Assembly: GCA_001873365.1 (NCBI GenBank)
Contig: MNYZ01000033.1
Span: forward strand, 1-64,000
Reading direction: 5' to 3'
Length of the DNA stretch: 64,000 nt
Source of the DNA: Oscillatoriales cyanobacterium CG2_30_40_61
GTDB taxonomy: Bacteria; Cyanobacteriota; Cyanobacteriia; Cyanobacteriales; Microcoleaceae
Position numbers and translations under genes: made by a program. How positions within the stretch are numbered: the stretch's first letter is position 1; every line of letters begins with the position of its first letter. The notes under the pieces were generated by a model. The model saw nothing but the letters and a program-made list of their open reading frames with translations. It ran no database searches and had not been told where the DNA came from. This document shows, piece after piece, positions 37,467 to 47,034 of the stretch.

Positions 37467-38771
37467 TTATTTGATCCAATCTTCTCCAACTCTAATAGTT
37501 AAATCAGACCCCATATCACCCGTTACTGAAGATTTAATTTCACCTAAACCAAGGGTTTTTTGCATCAGTTTAGCCGCCCCTAAATCTCCTCCTTGAACAA
37601 TAATTTGGGTTTTCAGTTGTTGATTAGATTCAATCGGGACTAAATAAACTTGATTAAACCCTTGATTTGATAAAAAATCTAACATTTTCTCTCCTGCTTT
37701 CGGATTACTAGAATTATTTTGAATTGCAATTTTTAAATCCTTAGATAAGGTTTCATAAGCAGAAGGTTCGTAGGCACTTTTTAAAATAAATCCGGTGGAA
37801 TCTAATCTAAAATATTGATACATAACCCGATCGCGTCCCCGTTCATCCATTAACCAATAACTACTATTAGAATATTCCTCCGAACTAGAACGACCGGGTA
37901 ACATCACCATTTTAAAGTTCTGAGGTTCCAGATTCAATCCAAAATTAACTAAGGTTAAAATTTCTTCAAAACTTAAATTAGTATCAATATATTTTTGCAT
38001 AATCCGAATAATTTCAGGAACACGAGGTAAAACCGTCGGATCTTTCAGTCGCACTAAAATCGCTTCCATTAAGGCTTGTTGACGCTGTACCCGGCCTAAA
38101 TCGCCATAACCATCTCCGCGAAACCTGACAAATTGATCCGCCTGTTCACCATTAATTGTTTGCCAACCGGGAGCTAAATTAATATTTAATTTTTGGGTTT
38201 TATCCTGATAGGACATTCGTTGGGGAATATAAACTTCTACTCCGCCTAAAAAATCAACTAATTCTCGAAATGCGCCACTACTAACCCGAATATAACGGTT
38301 AACTTCAACCTGATTTAAAATATTTTGAACCACTGCTTTTGCTAATTTAGGGCCACCCCAATAGTTAGCTTCATTAATTTTTCCCGTCCCATAACCCGGA
38401 ATTTCAACTTGAGTATCCCGAGGAATAGATAATAAACTAACTGATTTATCTTGGGGTTGAAAATTGACAAATAAAACCGTATCACTGCGACCTTTAAATA
38501 GATCGGGAGAGGAGTTAGAACTTTGGGGACTGCCATCAATTCCCAGGACTAAAATATTAACGGGACGAGACAAACTATATTTAAATCTATGTTGCCAGAG
38601 TCCATCTAAAATATTAGATTCTGGTTCGGTAAAATCAAATTTTTCAGGAGCCAATAAAGCCGTCACCGCGCCTAAAATTGCCGAGGTACTAGCTAAGAAT
38701 AAAATAATAAAACTAAAAAAGAATAGTTGCAGAATCTTAGGCTTTTTGGGAGAAGGGAAGGGAGAAGTCAT
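37467..38771 (-). CDS. LytR-CpsA-Psr (LCP) family protein
   Basis: LCP proteins transfer undecaprenyl-linked glycopolymers onto peptidoglycan or other acceptors at the outer face of the plasma membrane. The 434-residue product has a short cytoplasmic start, one membrane anchor (about residues 15-38, ILQLFFFSFIILFLASTSAI), the LCP domain (about 72-250) with NILVLGIDGS, RSDTVLFVNF, SLLSIPRDTQVEIPGYG, Arg-rich FVRFRGDGYGDLGRVQRQQ, and a C-terminal LytR_C domain (about 340-430). Key Arg and Asp of the pyrophosphate-binding site are present. Might attach the polymer made by the 54-64 kb locus, but that is inference. Confidence 0.93.
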   Translation of the reverse strand: MTSPFPSPKKPKILQLFFFSFIILFLASTSAILGAVTALLAPEKFDFTEPESNILDGLWQHRFKYSLSRPVNILVLGIDGSPQSSNSSPDLFKGRSDTVLFVNFQPQDKSVSLLSIPRDTQVEIPGYGTGKINEANYWGGPKLAKAVVQNILNQVEVNRYIRVSSGAFRELVDFLGGVEVYIPQRMSYQDKTQKLNINLAPGWQTINGEQADQFVRFRGDGYGDLGRVQRQQALMEAILVRLKDPTVLPRVPEIIRIMQKYIDTNLSFEEILTLVNFGLNLEPQNFKMVMLPGRSSSEEYSNSSYWLMDERGRDRVMYQYFRLDSTGFILKSAYEPSAYETLSKDLKIAIQNNSSNPKAGEKMLDFLSNQGFNQVYLVPIESNQQLKTQIIVQGGDLGAAKLMQKTLGLGEIKSSVTGDMGSDLTIRVGEDWIK

Positions 38772-38894
38772 GCTGATTTAAGGATAGCTTTTATTTAAAC
38801 CTAGAAACTAGAATCCTATCGTCTAATAGTTGGGTTAATTTGTCAAGACAATTGCATCATCTTTGATCTTCTCCATTCCCTGTTGATCAAATCT

Positions 38895-39578
38895 TTAAAC
38901 TTTCAATCCCGCTTCCCGTAGCCGCTCAATGGAAATCTTAGCAGATTCAGAGACTTGATAATGACTATCTTTGGCTAAATAATTTAGCGCAGAAAGGCTT
39001 TTTGGCGTGACTAAATTCCCCAGAGCTTCTGCTAAACGTTGGCGCACTAACCAATCTTCCGCTTGAGCAAATCGCAGAATTTTATCAACCGATTCCACAT
39101 CTTTAATTTCTCCGATCGCCGCAATTGCAGCTTGATGTAAAATCACTTCATCACTATCTAATGCTGCTAACAAAACATCCCGGGCGCGAATATCTTTGAG
39201 GTTGCCCAGGGAGACCGCCGCACTAAATCTAACTAGCCAATCTGTATCCTCATAAAAAGCTCTAACTAAAGGTTCAAATGCTCGAATATCTCCCAGATAT
39301 CCCAGGGCTCCTGCTGCATCGGCTCTCACCCCATAATCCGGGTCATTTTCTAATAGTTTCACCAATAGAAAATAACATTCTTCCGTAGGTTTAATTCCCA
39401 GGGCAAAAATTGCCATAGAACGGACTTGTAAACTTTCATCTTCTAGGACTTTTTTAATTAAAGGAACAGCATCCTCTGGAGGAACATTTCTCAAAGAAGC
39501 TAATCCTAATAAGCGATCGCGTAAGTTTTTGCTGCCTAGCTGATGGGCAATATTTTCTAAATTCAACGGTTGACTCAT
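38895..39578 (-). CDS. HEAT-repeat protein, NblB/CpcE-like
   Basis: A 227-residue protein made of about six HEAT/PBS-lyase-type repeats (e.g. VRSMAIFALGIK, VRADAAGALGYLGDIRAFEPLV, VRFSAAVSLGNLKDIRARDVLL, VRQRLAEALGNL). Relatives include CpcE/CpcF/PecE/PecF bilin lyases and NblB, which releases bilins during phycobilisome degradation. The single-protein form and length near 220 favour the NblB-like group over a lyase heterodimer, but a general HEAT adaptor is also possible. No phycobiliprotein gene is near. Confidence 0.8.
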   Translation of the reverse strand: MSQPLNLENIAHQLGSKNLRDRLLGLASLRNVPPEDAVPLIKKVLEDESLQVRSMAIFALGIKPTEECYFLLVKLLENDPDYGVRADAAGALGYLGDIRAFEPLVRAFYEDTDWLVRFSAAVSLGNLKDIRARDVLLAALDSDEVILHQAAIAAIGEIKDVESVDKILRFAQAEDWLVRQRLAEALGNLVTPKSLSALNYLAKDSHYQVSESAKISIERLREAGLKV

Positions 39579-39647
39579 TTGTAAATCAGGTTTGGCTAAA
39601 TCTTTACTTATTATAGCCAGGTTAGAAAAAATTTGCAGAATTAATTG

Positions 39648-40307
39648 CTAGAGTTTTTGATGTACCATAAAATGTCCCCAATGTTCTTCTCCTTGACGGC
39701 TAGGAGTTGATTCAGTCACCGGATACAGGGAAACAATCTGAAATTTCCCTTGAAAATACCCTCGAATCTCCGCCGGGGTGATGCCAAAAGGTGGCCCTCC
39801 GGCACGGGAATGGGTAAAAAATAATCCGAATAATTGCCCATGGGGTTTCATAATTGACTCAACTAAATTGACATAATTAGGGCGTTGATCTGGGGAAATA
39901 GCACAAAAACAAGTATGTTCAATCACATAATCAAACTCTCCTAAAAACTCCTGGGGTAAGTCAAAAATATCCTGTTTTAAAAATTTTGCTGAAGTCGGCA
40001 AATATTCTCCAGATCCCTTGAGAATTGACGATTGATTTATGAATAATTGTTGATAGTTTAATGCGTCTTTAATCGCAGAAGCAGCAAAATCAAACCCAAT
40101 CACCTCAAATCCATAACTAGCAAATAATAGGGCATCATAACCCCTTCCACAGCCTAAAACCGCCGTTTTTCCCGGGGCTGGAGCCTGAGAAGATTGCAAA
40201 AACCTAACAAATGGCGAGGCGGGTTCTCCTAAGTCCCAACCTGTAGTTCCCTGTTGATAGCGTTCTTCCCAAAAATTTCCTTCATTAACGGATACAATCA
40301 TAACCAT
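39648..40307 (-). CDS. TPMT-family SAM-dependent methyltransferase
   Basis: A 219-residue class I methyltransferase of the thiopurine/halide methyltransferase type. The N-terminal NFWEERYQQGTTGWDLGEP and the SAM motifs VLGCGRGYDALLFASYGFEVIGFD are diagnostic. The YVIEHTCFCAISPDQRPNYV segment, with the catalytic-region Cys and aromatic residues, is also family-typical. Members methylate halides, thiols or thiocyanate to volatile products. ATG codons at 40307 and 40301 are both possible. Diverges from the CBS-kinase gene. Confidence 0.88.
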   Translation of the reverse strand: MVMIVSVNEGNFWEERYQQGTTGWDLGEPASPFVRFLQSSQAPAPGKTAVLGCGRGYDALLFASYGFEVIGFDFAASAIKDALNYQQLFINQSSILKGSGEYLPTSAKFLKQDIFDLPQEFLGEFDYVIEHTCFCAISPDQRPNYVNLVESIMKPHGQLFGLFFTHSRAGGPPFGITPAEIRGYFQGKFQIVSLYPVTESTPSRQGEEHWGHFMVHQKL

Positions 40308-40404
40308 CCTCTTGTTGAATTAAGTTAAACTAATTACAGACTTGCTGATTTTTTATTGTTAAAAATCTCGTGCATCTTCCCACGAACCTTTTTAGAGTAT
40401 TGTT

Positions 40405-42234
40405 ATGGAATTTTACCAGTCTGTGCGTTATTCATCTGCTTTAGAACAAGCCATTGATCGCAATCCATTTATTGTAACACCAGAAACTTGTTTAGCAGAT
40501 GTGATCAAAATACTAGGTCAATCTCAAAATCATTGTCTCTTAAACTCCGGTAGTTCTTTAATAGAAGAATCTCGGGCAAGCTGTGTTTTGGTTATTAATC
40601 AAAACTCAGAAGAAATTATTCCGGCACTTGCCGACGAACAACCTCAGACGGCTGCGGTTGTAGGAATAATCACCGAACGAGATATTGTTCAGTTAATGGC
40701 AACAGAAATTTTAGATCCTGTGATTAAAAAAAATCTTAATCAAATCAGAGTTGCTGAAATAATGTCTCCCATTTCTGTTAGTTTAACAGAATCTGATGAT
40801 CAAGATATTTTTACAGCTTTATCCCTATTTCGGCAATATCAAATTTTACACTTACCCGTTTTAGATATTCGAGGTCTATTAGTGGGAGTGATTACCCCAG
40901 AACGAATTCGTCAGGTTTTACAACCTGCTAATATTTTAAGATTGCGTCGGGTGGGAGATGAAATGATTACCCAAGTGATTACGGCTCCAGTCACAACATC
41001 CGTATTAAGTTTAGCCCAAATGATGACCGCCCATCAAGCGAGTTATGTGGTTATTTTTCAAGCGGGAACTCAGAAAAAATTAACCCCTATTGGATTAGTT
41101 ACGGAACAGGATATTGTGGAAGCGCAATTTTTAGAATTAGATTTAGCCGCGACTTCTGCAACAACAGTAATGAGAAATCTATCCTTTTCTTTGAAAATTA
41201 ATGATTCTCTGTGGACAGCCCATCAAGAAATGCAAAAACAACAGGTACAACGACTAATTGTTTGTGGGGAAGAAGGAGAGTTATTAGGAATAATTACACA
41301 GGTTAGTTTATTAAGAATGCTTGACCCGACGGAAATGTATCGGGTGGTGAAACAACTCCAACAATCGGTTCATCAACTACAAACGGAAAAATTAGAACTG
41401 TTAAAAAGCCGGAATGCTGAACTAGAAAAACAAGTTGAAGAACGCACATCTAAGGTGAAAGAACTGCAACAGTTAAATCTGCTTAAGGATGATTTTTTGA
41501 GCACGGTTTCCCATGAACTCCGCACCCCCTTAGCTAATATGAAAATGGCAATTCATATGTTAAAAATTGTCCCCGATTCCGAGCGAGGTAAAAAATATTT
41601 AGAAATATTAGAATCAGAATGTATGCGAGAAACTAATTTAATTAATGATTTATTAGATTTACAACGTTTAGAATCTTCCGCCGCACCTATTACCATCGAC
41701 AGTTTAGATTTATTGGAATGGTTACCTAATATTATTAATCCCTTTTATTCTCGTACCCAAGAAAGGAATCAGGTGCTAAATGTCCAGTATTATCCCTATT
41801 TACAATCTATTAGAACTAACTCCAATAGTTTAGAAAGAATTATAGCAGAATTGTTAAATAATGCCTGTAAATATACTCCCAATGGAGGAGAAATTTTCTT
41901 AGGAATTCATTATCGTTCTTTGTCTAATTGGCGAGAATTAACTTCGACAACTAAAAATAAACGTAAAACCAAGACACAGAATATTTCTTTACCCTCTCCC
42001 CCCATTTCTGACCCCTTACAAATTGTGATTCGTAACCCAGCCGAAATTCCAGAACAAGAACTCCCCCGAATTTTTGAGAAGTTTTATCGAGTTCCGAATG
42101 CAGACCCCTGGAAGCAAGGAGGAACCGGATTAGGGTTAGCATTAGTGCAAAAGTTAGTAGCACAATTAAACGGGACAATTCAAGTGGAAAGTAGCCAAAA
42201 TCTCACCACTTTTACGATTGAATTTCCCGGTTAA
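40405..42234 (+). CDS. CBS-domain sensor histidine kinase
   Basis: A 609-residue soluble kinase. Four CBS motifs in two pairs occupy about residues 15-180 and 190-315 (GIITERDIVQLMA, VGVITPERIRQVL, PIGLVTEQDIVEAQ, LGIITQVSLLRML), probably sensing adenine nucleotides. A coiled coil (about 315-360) leads to HisKA with phospho-acceptor H370 in [15 protein letters not shown], then HATPase_c with LLNNACKYTPNG and GGTGLGLALVQKL. A polar insertion of about 30 residues (near 515-545) interrupts the ATPase domain. No membrane segment and no receiver. The partner regulator is not encoded nearby. ATG 40405 is clear. Confidence 0.92.
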   Translation: MEFYQSVRYSSALEQAIDRNPFIVTPETCLADVIKILGQSQNHCLLNSGSSLIEESRASCVLVINQNSEEIIPALADEQPQTAAVVGIITERDIVQLMATEILDPVIKKNLNQIRVAEIMSPISVSLTESDDQDIFTALSLFRQYQILHLPVLDIRGLLVGVITPERIRQVLQPANILRLRRVGDEMITQVITAPVTTSVLSLAQMMTAHQASYVVIFQAGTQKKLTPIGLVTEQDIVEAQFLELDLAATSATTVMRNLSFSLKINDSLWTAHQEMQKQQVQRLIVCGEEGELLGIITQVSLLRMLDPTEMYRVVKQLQQSVHQLQTEKLELLKSRNAELEKQVEERTSKVKELQQLNLLKDDFLSTVSHELRTPLANMKMAIHMLKIVPDSERGKKYLEILESECMRETNLINDLLDLQRLESSAAPITIDSLDLLEWLPNIINPFYSRTQERNQVLNVQYYPYLQSIRTNSNSLERIIAELLNNACKYTPNGGEIFLGIHYRSLSNWRELTSTTKNKRKTKTQNISLPSPPISDPLQIVIRNPAEIPEQELPRIFEKFYRVPNADPWKQGGTGLGLALVQKLVAQLNGTIQVESSQNLTTFTIEFPG

Positions 42235-42321
42235 GTGACTGCTGATTAAAAATGGGGTATGATCATCATGTATGATTAAATTTAGACACAGCAATAGTGA
42301 ACAATTTTATTTTTTAAAACC

Positions 42322-43062
42322 ATGAAATATTTAGCCTTAGCAACGGATTTTGATGGCACCTTAGCAACGGATGGTATGGTCGAGGAGTCCACCTCGAAAT
42401 CTTTGGAACTATGGCGGGAGTCGGGGAGAAAGTTAATCTTGATTACTGGAAGACCATTGGATAACTTAATTGATCATGTTCCCATAATTAATCGGTTTGA
42501 TTGGGTGATTGCAGAAAATGGGGCGGTTTTATATCAACCCTCGACTCAGGTAGAAAAAATATTAGCGGAGCGCCCTTCTGAAGCGTTTATAAGCTGCTTG
42601 CGCGATCGCATTTATCAAAAACAACAACAATTAGAAAATCAAGGGATTCCAGAGGAATTTTCCCGAATTAGTCAAACCCAAGCCTTAGAAATCTTAGGGG
42701 TTGGACGAGTAATTATTTCCACTTGGGAACCCTATTTAGAAATCACCCAAAAAACTATTCAAGAGTTAGGAGTTAATCTTAAAATTATTGCCAATAAAGG
42801 AGCCGTTATGATCTTACCCCAAGGGATTAATAAAGCCTCTGGGTTAAAGGATCTTTCTGAATTAATAAACCTATCCCCAGATAAAATAGTGGGGGTTGGG
42901 GATGGGGAAAATGATTGTGATTTTTTACAACAATGTGGTTATTCCGTAGCCGTTGCTAACGCTTTACCTGAAGTCAAAAAAATGGTAAATTTGGTAACAA
43001 AAAATAGTCGAGGATCAGGGGTTAAAGAATTAATTGATCAAATTCTCAATTCAGATTACTAA
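42322..43062 (+). CDS. HAD-superfamily hydrolase (Cof/sucrose-phosphatase-like)
   Basis: A 246-residue HAD phosphatase of the Cof (IIB cap) type. Motif I is ATDFDGTLATDGMV with the nucleophile Asp and following Asp, motif II ILITGRP, motif III Lys in NKASGLKDLSE, and motif IV VGVGDGENDCDFL. It probably dephosphorylates a small sugar phosphate or similar metabolite; substrate cannot be read from the sequence. ATG 42322, 87 bases after the CBS kinase, same strand. Confidence 0.9.
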   Translation: MKYLALATDFDGTLATDGMVEESTSKSLELWRESGRKLILITGRPLDNLIDHVPIINRFDWVIAENGAVLYQPSTQVEKILAERPSEAFISCLRDRIYQKQQQLENQGIPEEFSRISQTQALEILGVGRVIISTWEPYLEITQKTIQELGVNLKIIANKGAVMILPQGINKASGLKDLSELINLSPDKIVGVGDGENDCDFLQQCGYSVAVANALPEVKKMVNLVTKNSRGSGVKELIDQILNSDY

Positions 43063-43071
43063 TAACTGATT

Positions 43072-43137
43072 ATGAATCGTCGTAATTTTTTAACCAGATT
43101 AACCTTAACCGGAATTGTCGCTCAGTTTCCTAAATAG
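43072..43137 (+). pseudogene. Stump of a Tat-exported protein gene
   Basis: ATG at 43072 opens a 21-codon frame encoding MNRRNFLTRLTLTGIVAQFPK, then TAG. The RRNFL motif followed by a moderately hydrophobic segment is a twin-arginine signal peptide beginning. The mature protein is missing; the rest of the 313-base gap (43063-43375) shows no coding continuation. It is best explained as the 5' remnant of a deleted gene. Confidence 0.5.
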
Positions 43138-43375
43138 GATTGAGTTTTGTATCTTCAAATACCAGGTTTGTAATAAAAATTTAATATATTTAAAATCTTT
43201 CAACAAAGTATAGAAAATCTTTATAAAAATGGGCAGACATTATGGGTAAAGTTGACTATACTTAAGCCAGACTGTAAACCGTAGAATTTAGTTAATTAAA
43301 ATTCTCGCAACTCTACCTTTGCTAATCTATTCTCAAATCCTCTAATGAACCTAACTGCTAAGGAACTTAACTTTT

Positions 43376-44416
43376 ATGATGTTCTCCCAATCTCAAGAAC
43401 AACAGAACTCCGCACCTAGTTCAGTTAATAGAAGTGAAATGACACGGATGGCGGTGCAATGGGCGCAGAAATACTACGCTAAAGCTGCTGCTCATAGCCC
43501 CCGCACTTCCAATCATTTTTTCTTAGAAAATCATGCAGTTGATGTTACTGAATTTGATCAGGATCGTTCTCGGACAGTTGCAGAGTTAACGAAAAATCTA
43601 GGCTTATTAGGAACACTGGCTTGGAATAAAGTAGGAAGCATTTTAGGGATTGAATGGAATCGTTATCCGGTGAATAAACTGCGCTCAGATGACACAGACA
43701 AGCTGATTGAAGATGTGTCTAATTTGTATCATCAAGCCTTGGAGGTTTTTGCTCAATATGAATACCCTTTTCGTTTATCAGTATCTCTGGGGAAAGAGGC
43801 AGTCAAACTGCGTCGAAAATATTCACAAACTGAACCTTTAATGTTAGTTTTACTCCAGTTGCAATTCCACTATATTGGCAGAATGTTGCTGGAGTGGATG
43901 TCGATGAAAGAAAGAACTGTTTTCTTTCTCTACTTCAAAACTTTAGAGGATTATTTATATTCTCCCCTGGGGGAAGTTAATGATTTAGCGGCTCAACATT
44001 TATCGGATTCTCCTGCTTTAATTGCAGTTCAACAATTACTCCCCATCCTCACAACCATTGCTAATCAAGTTTACCACAAAGTACAGGATTTGAATACCGG
44101 GCATCGCAGCATTAGCGGGAATGTAAAAAATCATATCCTGGAATACTCTAGTACACGGGATATTGAGTTATTTCAAATTTACCTATGTTGGTGTGTCTTA
44201 GAGAATAGTTTACGTCCTATCCAACGAGAATTATTTCCCATGTGTGTGATTTTATATCCTCGGCTGCATATTAGTTGGAAATTAGTTCAAGATATGTTAG
44301 ATGCCATGTCAGAGGAATTTGAAAAGCGGTTACTTCCTCAAAATTTTGCCGTATTTTCTCCCTATCTTCAAGTATTAGCAGAAATATTTTCTAATCAGGT
44401 TGTGCAAACTGTATAA
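43376..44416 (+). CDS. Conserved hypothetical protein, 346 aa
   Basis: A soluble, mainly helical protein without membrane segments or a recognisable catalytic motif. A Gln/Ser-rich, disordered N-terminus of about 22 residues precedes aromatic-rich helices (YHQALEVFAQYEYPFRL, LLVLLQLQFHYIGRMLLEWM). ATG 43376, with AAGGAA about ten bases upstream; a second ATG follows immediately at 43379. Function unknown; looks like a cyanobacteria-restricted family. Confidence 0.7.
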   Translation: MMFSQSQEQQNSAPSSVNRSEMTRMAVQWAQKYYAKAAAHSPRTSNHFFLENHAVDVTEFDQDRSRTVAELTKNLGLLGTLAWNKVGSILGIEWNRYPVNKLRSDDTDKLIEDVSNLYHQALEVFAQYEYPFRLSVSLGKEAVKLRRKYSQTEPLMLVLLQLQFHYIGRMLLEWMSMKERTVFFLYFKTLEDYLYSPLGEVNDLAAQHLSDSPALIAVQQLLPILTTIANQVYHKVQDLNTGHRSISGNVKNHILEYSSTRDIELFQIYLCWCVLENSLRPIQRELFPMCVILYPRLHISWKLVQDMLDAMSEEFEKRLLPQNFAVFSPYLQVLAEIFSNQVVQTV

Positions 44417-44421
44417 TCACA

Positions 44422-44489
44422 GAAACCGGGTTTTTTAAAAAACCAATTGTTTATTTAAACCTATAAACGAGGGCTAAAAACCCGGTTTA
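44422..44489. repeat. Degenerate MITE-like palindrome acting as terminator
   Basis: AAACCGGGTTTTT (44423-44435) and AAAAACCCGGTTT (44476-44488) form a perfect 13-bp stem. The sequence is the same as the inner palindrome of the element at 12799-12907, but the AGGACTTA ends are missing. It lies between two converging genes and could terminate both. Confidence 0.7.
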
Positions 44490-44497
44490 TTATTGAT

Positions 44498-45886
44498 TTA
44501 GATTTTCCGCTTACCTAATTCATACCAATGTTGAAATGCTAACCAAATTCCTGATAACAACCCGGCTATACTTAACGTAATCCCACTATAGGGAATTAAT
44601 AAACCAAATATTGGTAATATTGCCCCAGAAATTGTACAAATAATTGCTACCCAAGAGCCTTGACGGTTTTTCCCTAATCCCCAAACTGCTAATAATAATA
44701 CCGGAGAAATGAGCATCCAAGCTAGTTTAACATCAATCAAACGACTGCCATAGGTTAGGGTTAATAAACAGGCAAAAAATAGTCCGGCAACAATGGCAAC
44801 ATCTGGCAAAGTTAAGGGCAAAGACAGATACAGTAAAATTATCCACCATAAAAATATAGCTGGAGCTAATAATAATAATCGCGGGATCACACCTGTATTG
44901 CGAATAGGGTCGGTAGCGGTAAATATTCCTAAAGGATTTTTAACGGAAATATTGCCTTCATAAATCCAAGAAAGTTGTCGATTTTCTTTACCTTCTTTAG
45001 TAACTGTTGGCACAGCCCCGGCAAATTCGGCATCGGGAAAATTAGCTAAAACATTTAAGCTAAATTTTGATAATAATTGATCCCCAGGTTGATAAACCCA
45101 ACGGGGAGCGCCTTGAGCTTGATAGCTAACCTTAAAATTTGTAGTTGCTCCCGGTGATAATTTAAACGGAAATCCATAATCTCCAGGGTTAACTTGAACT
45201 AGGGGTATTCCATTTTGTTCAACTTGGAAATCTTGTAATAATAAATAACCGTAGGGTGGGGGAACTTCAAAGAAAAAATCGGAGACACCTTTGAGTTGAT
45301 TTATAACTTGATATTCTCCCGTAAAGTCAATACTATAAATCCATTGCTTAGTATCAGGACTGGTGCTTTGATTGATTTTAACCTGAATTTTTGATCCGGC
45401 TAAGGTCATCCAACGGGAGACAATTCGGGTGCTTTTAATTTCGACGGTATTGCCATCAACATATCGATAATCGGTAAAAGGTTCTTCAATTTCATAACGA
45501 ATTTTAGGCGCGGTTTGTTCTAAGCGTTCTCCGGCGACGGTGGTGGCAATTTGAGTAATACGTTGTTGTTCCCAATTATGACAGCGATTAGCTAGGGTAG
45601 AACAGAGAAAAAATCCACTGGTAATTACTAGAACAATTAGAATTAAATGGGGTAAGGTTTGCATCCATTTCAGATATTGTTCTAAGGTAATTTTAATAGT
45701 AGGAATAGAAATAGAATCCCCTGGTTTTTTCATCGACCAGTTAATTAGGGATAATATGACACCAATTGCTATTAAAAAAATAGCCAATTGAGTCAGGGTT
45801 TTAATTACTATTGATCCCAATTCCATTAATTCATTAGGATGGGTTAAATCAGGAATACTGGGAATACTGCTAAATAAAATATCCAT
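44498..45886 (-). CDS. Hypothetical multi-pass membrane protein, 462 aa
   Basis: Two N-terminal helices (about residues 27-47 and 78-97) are followed by a large strand-rich extracytoplasmic domain (about 100-325; SSxP-free, with YGYLLLQDFQVEQNGIPLVQV and GYPF-like segments) and five closely spaced C-terminal helices (335-455). The layout resembles a CreD-like or sensor-type envelope protein, but I cannot assign it. No catalytic motif seen. It precedes no obvious partner; pheA lies upstream on the same strand, 89 bases away, so the two may share a transcript. Confidence 0.7.
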   Translation of the reverse strand: MDILFSSIPSIPDLTHPNELMELGSIVIKTLTQLAIFLIAIGVILSLINWSMKKPGDSISIPTIKITLEQYLKWMQTLPHLILIVLVITSGFFLCSTLANRCHNWEQQRITQIATTVAGERLEQTAPKIRYEIEEPFTDYRYVDGNTVEIKSTRIVSRWMTLAGSKIQVKINQSTSPDTKQWIYSIDFTGEYQVINQLKGVSDFFFEVPPPYGYLLLQDFQVEQNGIPLVQVNPGDYGFPFKLSPGATTNFKVSYQAQGAPRWVYQPGDQLLSKFSLNVLANFPDAEFAGAVPTVTKEGKENRQLSWIYEGNISVKNPLGIFTATDPIRNTGVIPRLLLLAPAIFLWWIILLYLSLPLTLPDVAIVAGLFFACLLTLTYGSRLIDVKLAWMLISPVLLLAVWGLGKNRQGSWVAIICTISGAILPIFGLLIPYSGITLSIAGLLSGIWLAFQHWYELGKRKI

Positions 45887-45975
45887 ACAACCTTTAAAAC
45901 TCAGTAGAGTGGGTAAAAAGCTGGACTAATTCTTACCCATCCTACAAGGCTGATGATCAATTTTCCGAATCAAAA

Positions 45976-46818
45976 TTAATCAATATTTAATAGGGTGTAA
46001 CTTCCAAAAACTTTTAGGGTTTCGGTAAAGGTTTTTAATTCAGCTAAAGCTAATTGCACCAATGGTTCATGACTATCCGCTTCTAAATCCATAAAAAACA
46101 GATAATCTCCGAGGGATCGCTTACTAGGACGGGATTCAATTCGACTTAAATTAATCCCCCTATCGGCAAAAATTGCCAAAGGTTTTGCCAATGCACCCGG
46201 AACATTTGCCGGAACACTAAAGCCTAAAGAGGTATATTTTCCCGATCCTGAAGGTTGTAAACTAACTACCCAAAATCGGGTACAATTATCGGGATAATCA
46301 TTAATAGGATGGGCAAGAACAGGTAATTGATATAATTCTGCTGCTCGTAGAGATGCGATCGCGGCTGAATCAGTTTCATCTCTGACGAATTGTAAGGCTT
46401 CTGTGGTGGAATTTTTAGCAATTAATGGCACATCATAAAGATGTTTTTCTAACCATGCTTGACACTGTGCTAGGGCTTGGGGATGGGAATAAACTACTTG
46501 AATATTAGCAAAATCTACCGCTTGAGAAATCAACGCATGGGCGATCGGAAGAATTAAGGCCTGTTGAATTTGCAGACAGCCAATCTGCCATAATGTATCC
46601 AGGGTCATAGTAACACTACCTTCAATGGAATTTTCAACAGGAACTACCCCAATATTGGCATCTCCTTTCGCCACTGTCCATAAAGTTTGACTAATACTTG
46701 AACAGGGGCATAACATGGTTTCTTCCCCAGTTTTTTGGGTAAGATATTCAGCATAAGCCAAGGCGGCGGCTTCTGCATAAGTCCCCGATGGGCCAAGATG
46801 GGCAATGGAAACAGTCAT
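45976..46818 (-). CDS. pheA: Prephenate dehydratase
   Basis: Converts prephenate to phenylpyruvate for phenylalanine synthesis. The 280-residue monofunctional enzyme begins IAHLGPSGTYAEAAA, has the PDT motif VVPVENSIEGSVTMTLDTL and the TRF-containing NCTRFWVVS, then a C-terminal ACT domain (about residues 195-275) with GALAKPLAIFADRGINLSRIESRPSK, the Phe-binding regulatory ESRP motif. No chorismate mutase domain is fused. ATG 46818. Confidence 0.96.
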   Translation of the reverse strand: MTVSIAHLGPSGTYAEAAALAYAEYLTQKTGEETMLCPCSSISQTLWTVAKGDANIGVVPVENSIEGSVTMTLDTLWQIGCLQIQQALILPIAHALISQAVDFANIQVVYSHPQALAQCQAWLEKHLYDVPLIAKNSTTEALQFVRDETDSAAIASLRAAELYQLPVLAHPINDYPDNCTRFWVVSLQPSGSGKYTSLGFSVPANVPGALAKPLAIFADRGINLSRIESRPSKRSLGDYLFFMDLEADSHEPLVQLALAELKTFTETLKVFGSYTLLNID

Positions 46819-47034
46819 GATTTTAGTTCCGTAAAGAATAAATGGATAGAAAGGGACGTTACAATTATTTATATTATTCTCATCAACGTTACCATTATGA
46901 TCGAACGACTACCTATTTTTCAGGGAGTACAGGTCATTATTCTTGATCGGTGACTCTTGAGTGATGAAAATAGTTTGAAAAATTCTTAAATTTTATTAAG
47001 ATAGGTTGAAATTAGTAAATTTTTATAATTTTCC

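Noticed and set aside
37357-37596. 79-codon plus-strand ORF spanning the end of egtD and the LCP gene
   Set aside because: It runs through the terminator stem and overlaps both real genes in other frames.
46735-46953. 72-codon plus-strand ORF upstream of DUF1997
   Set aside because: Half of it is antisense to pheA; the remainder has no domain or ribosome site.
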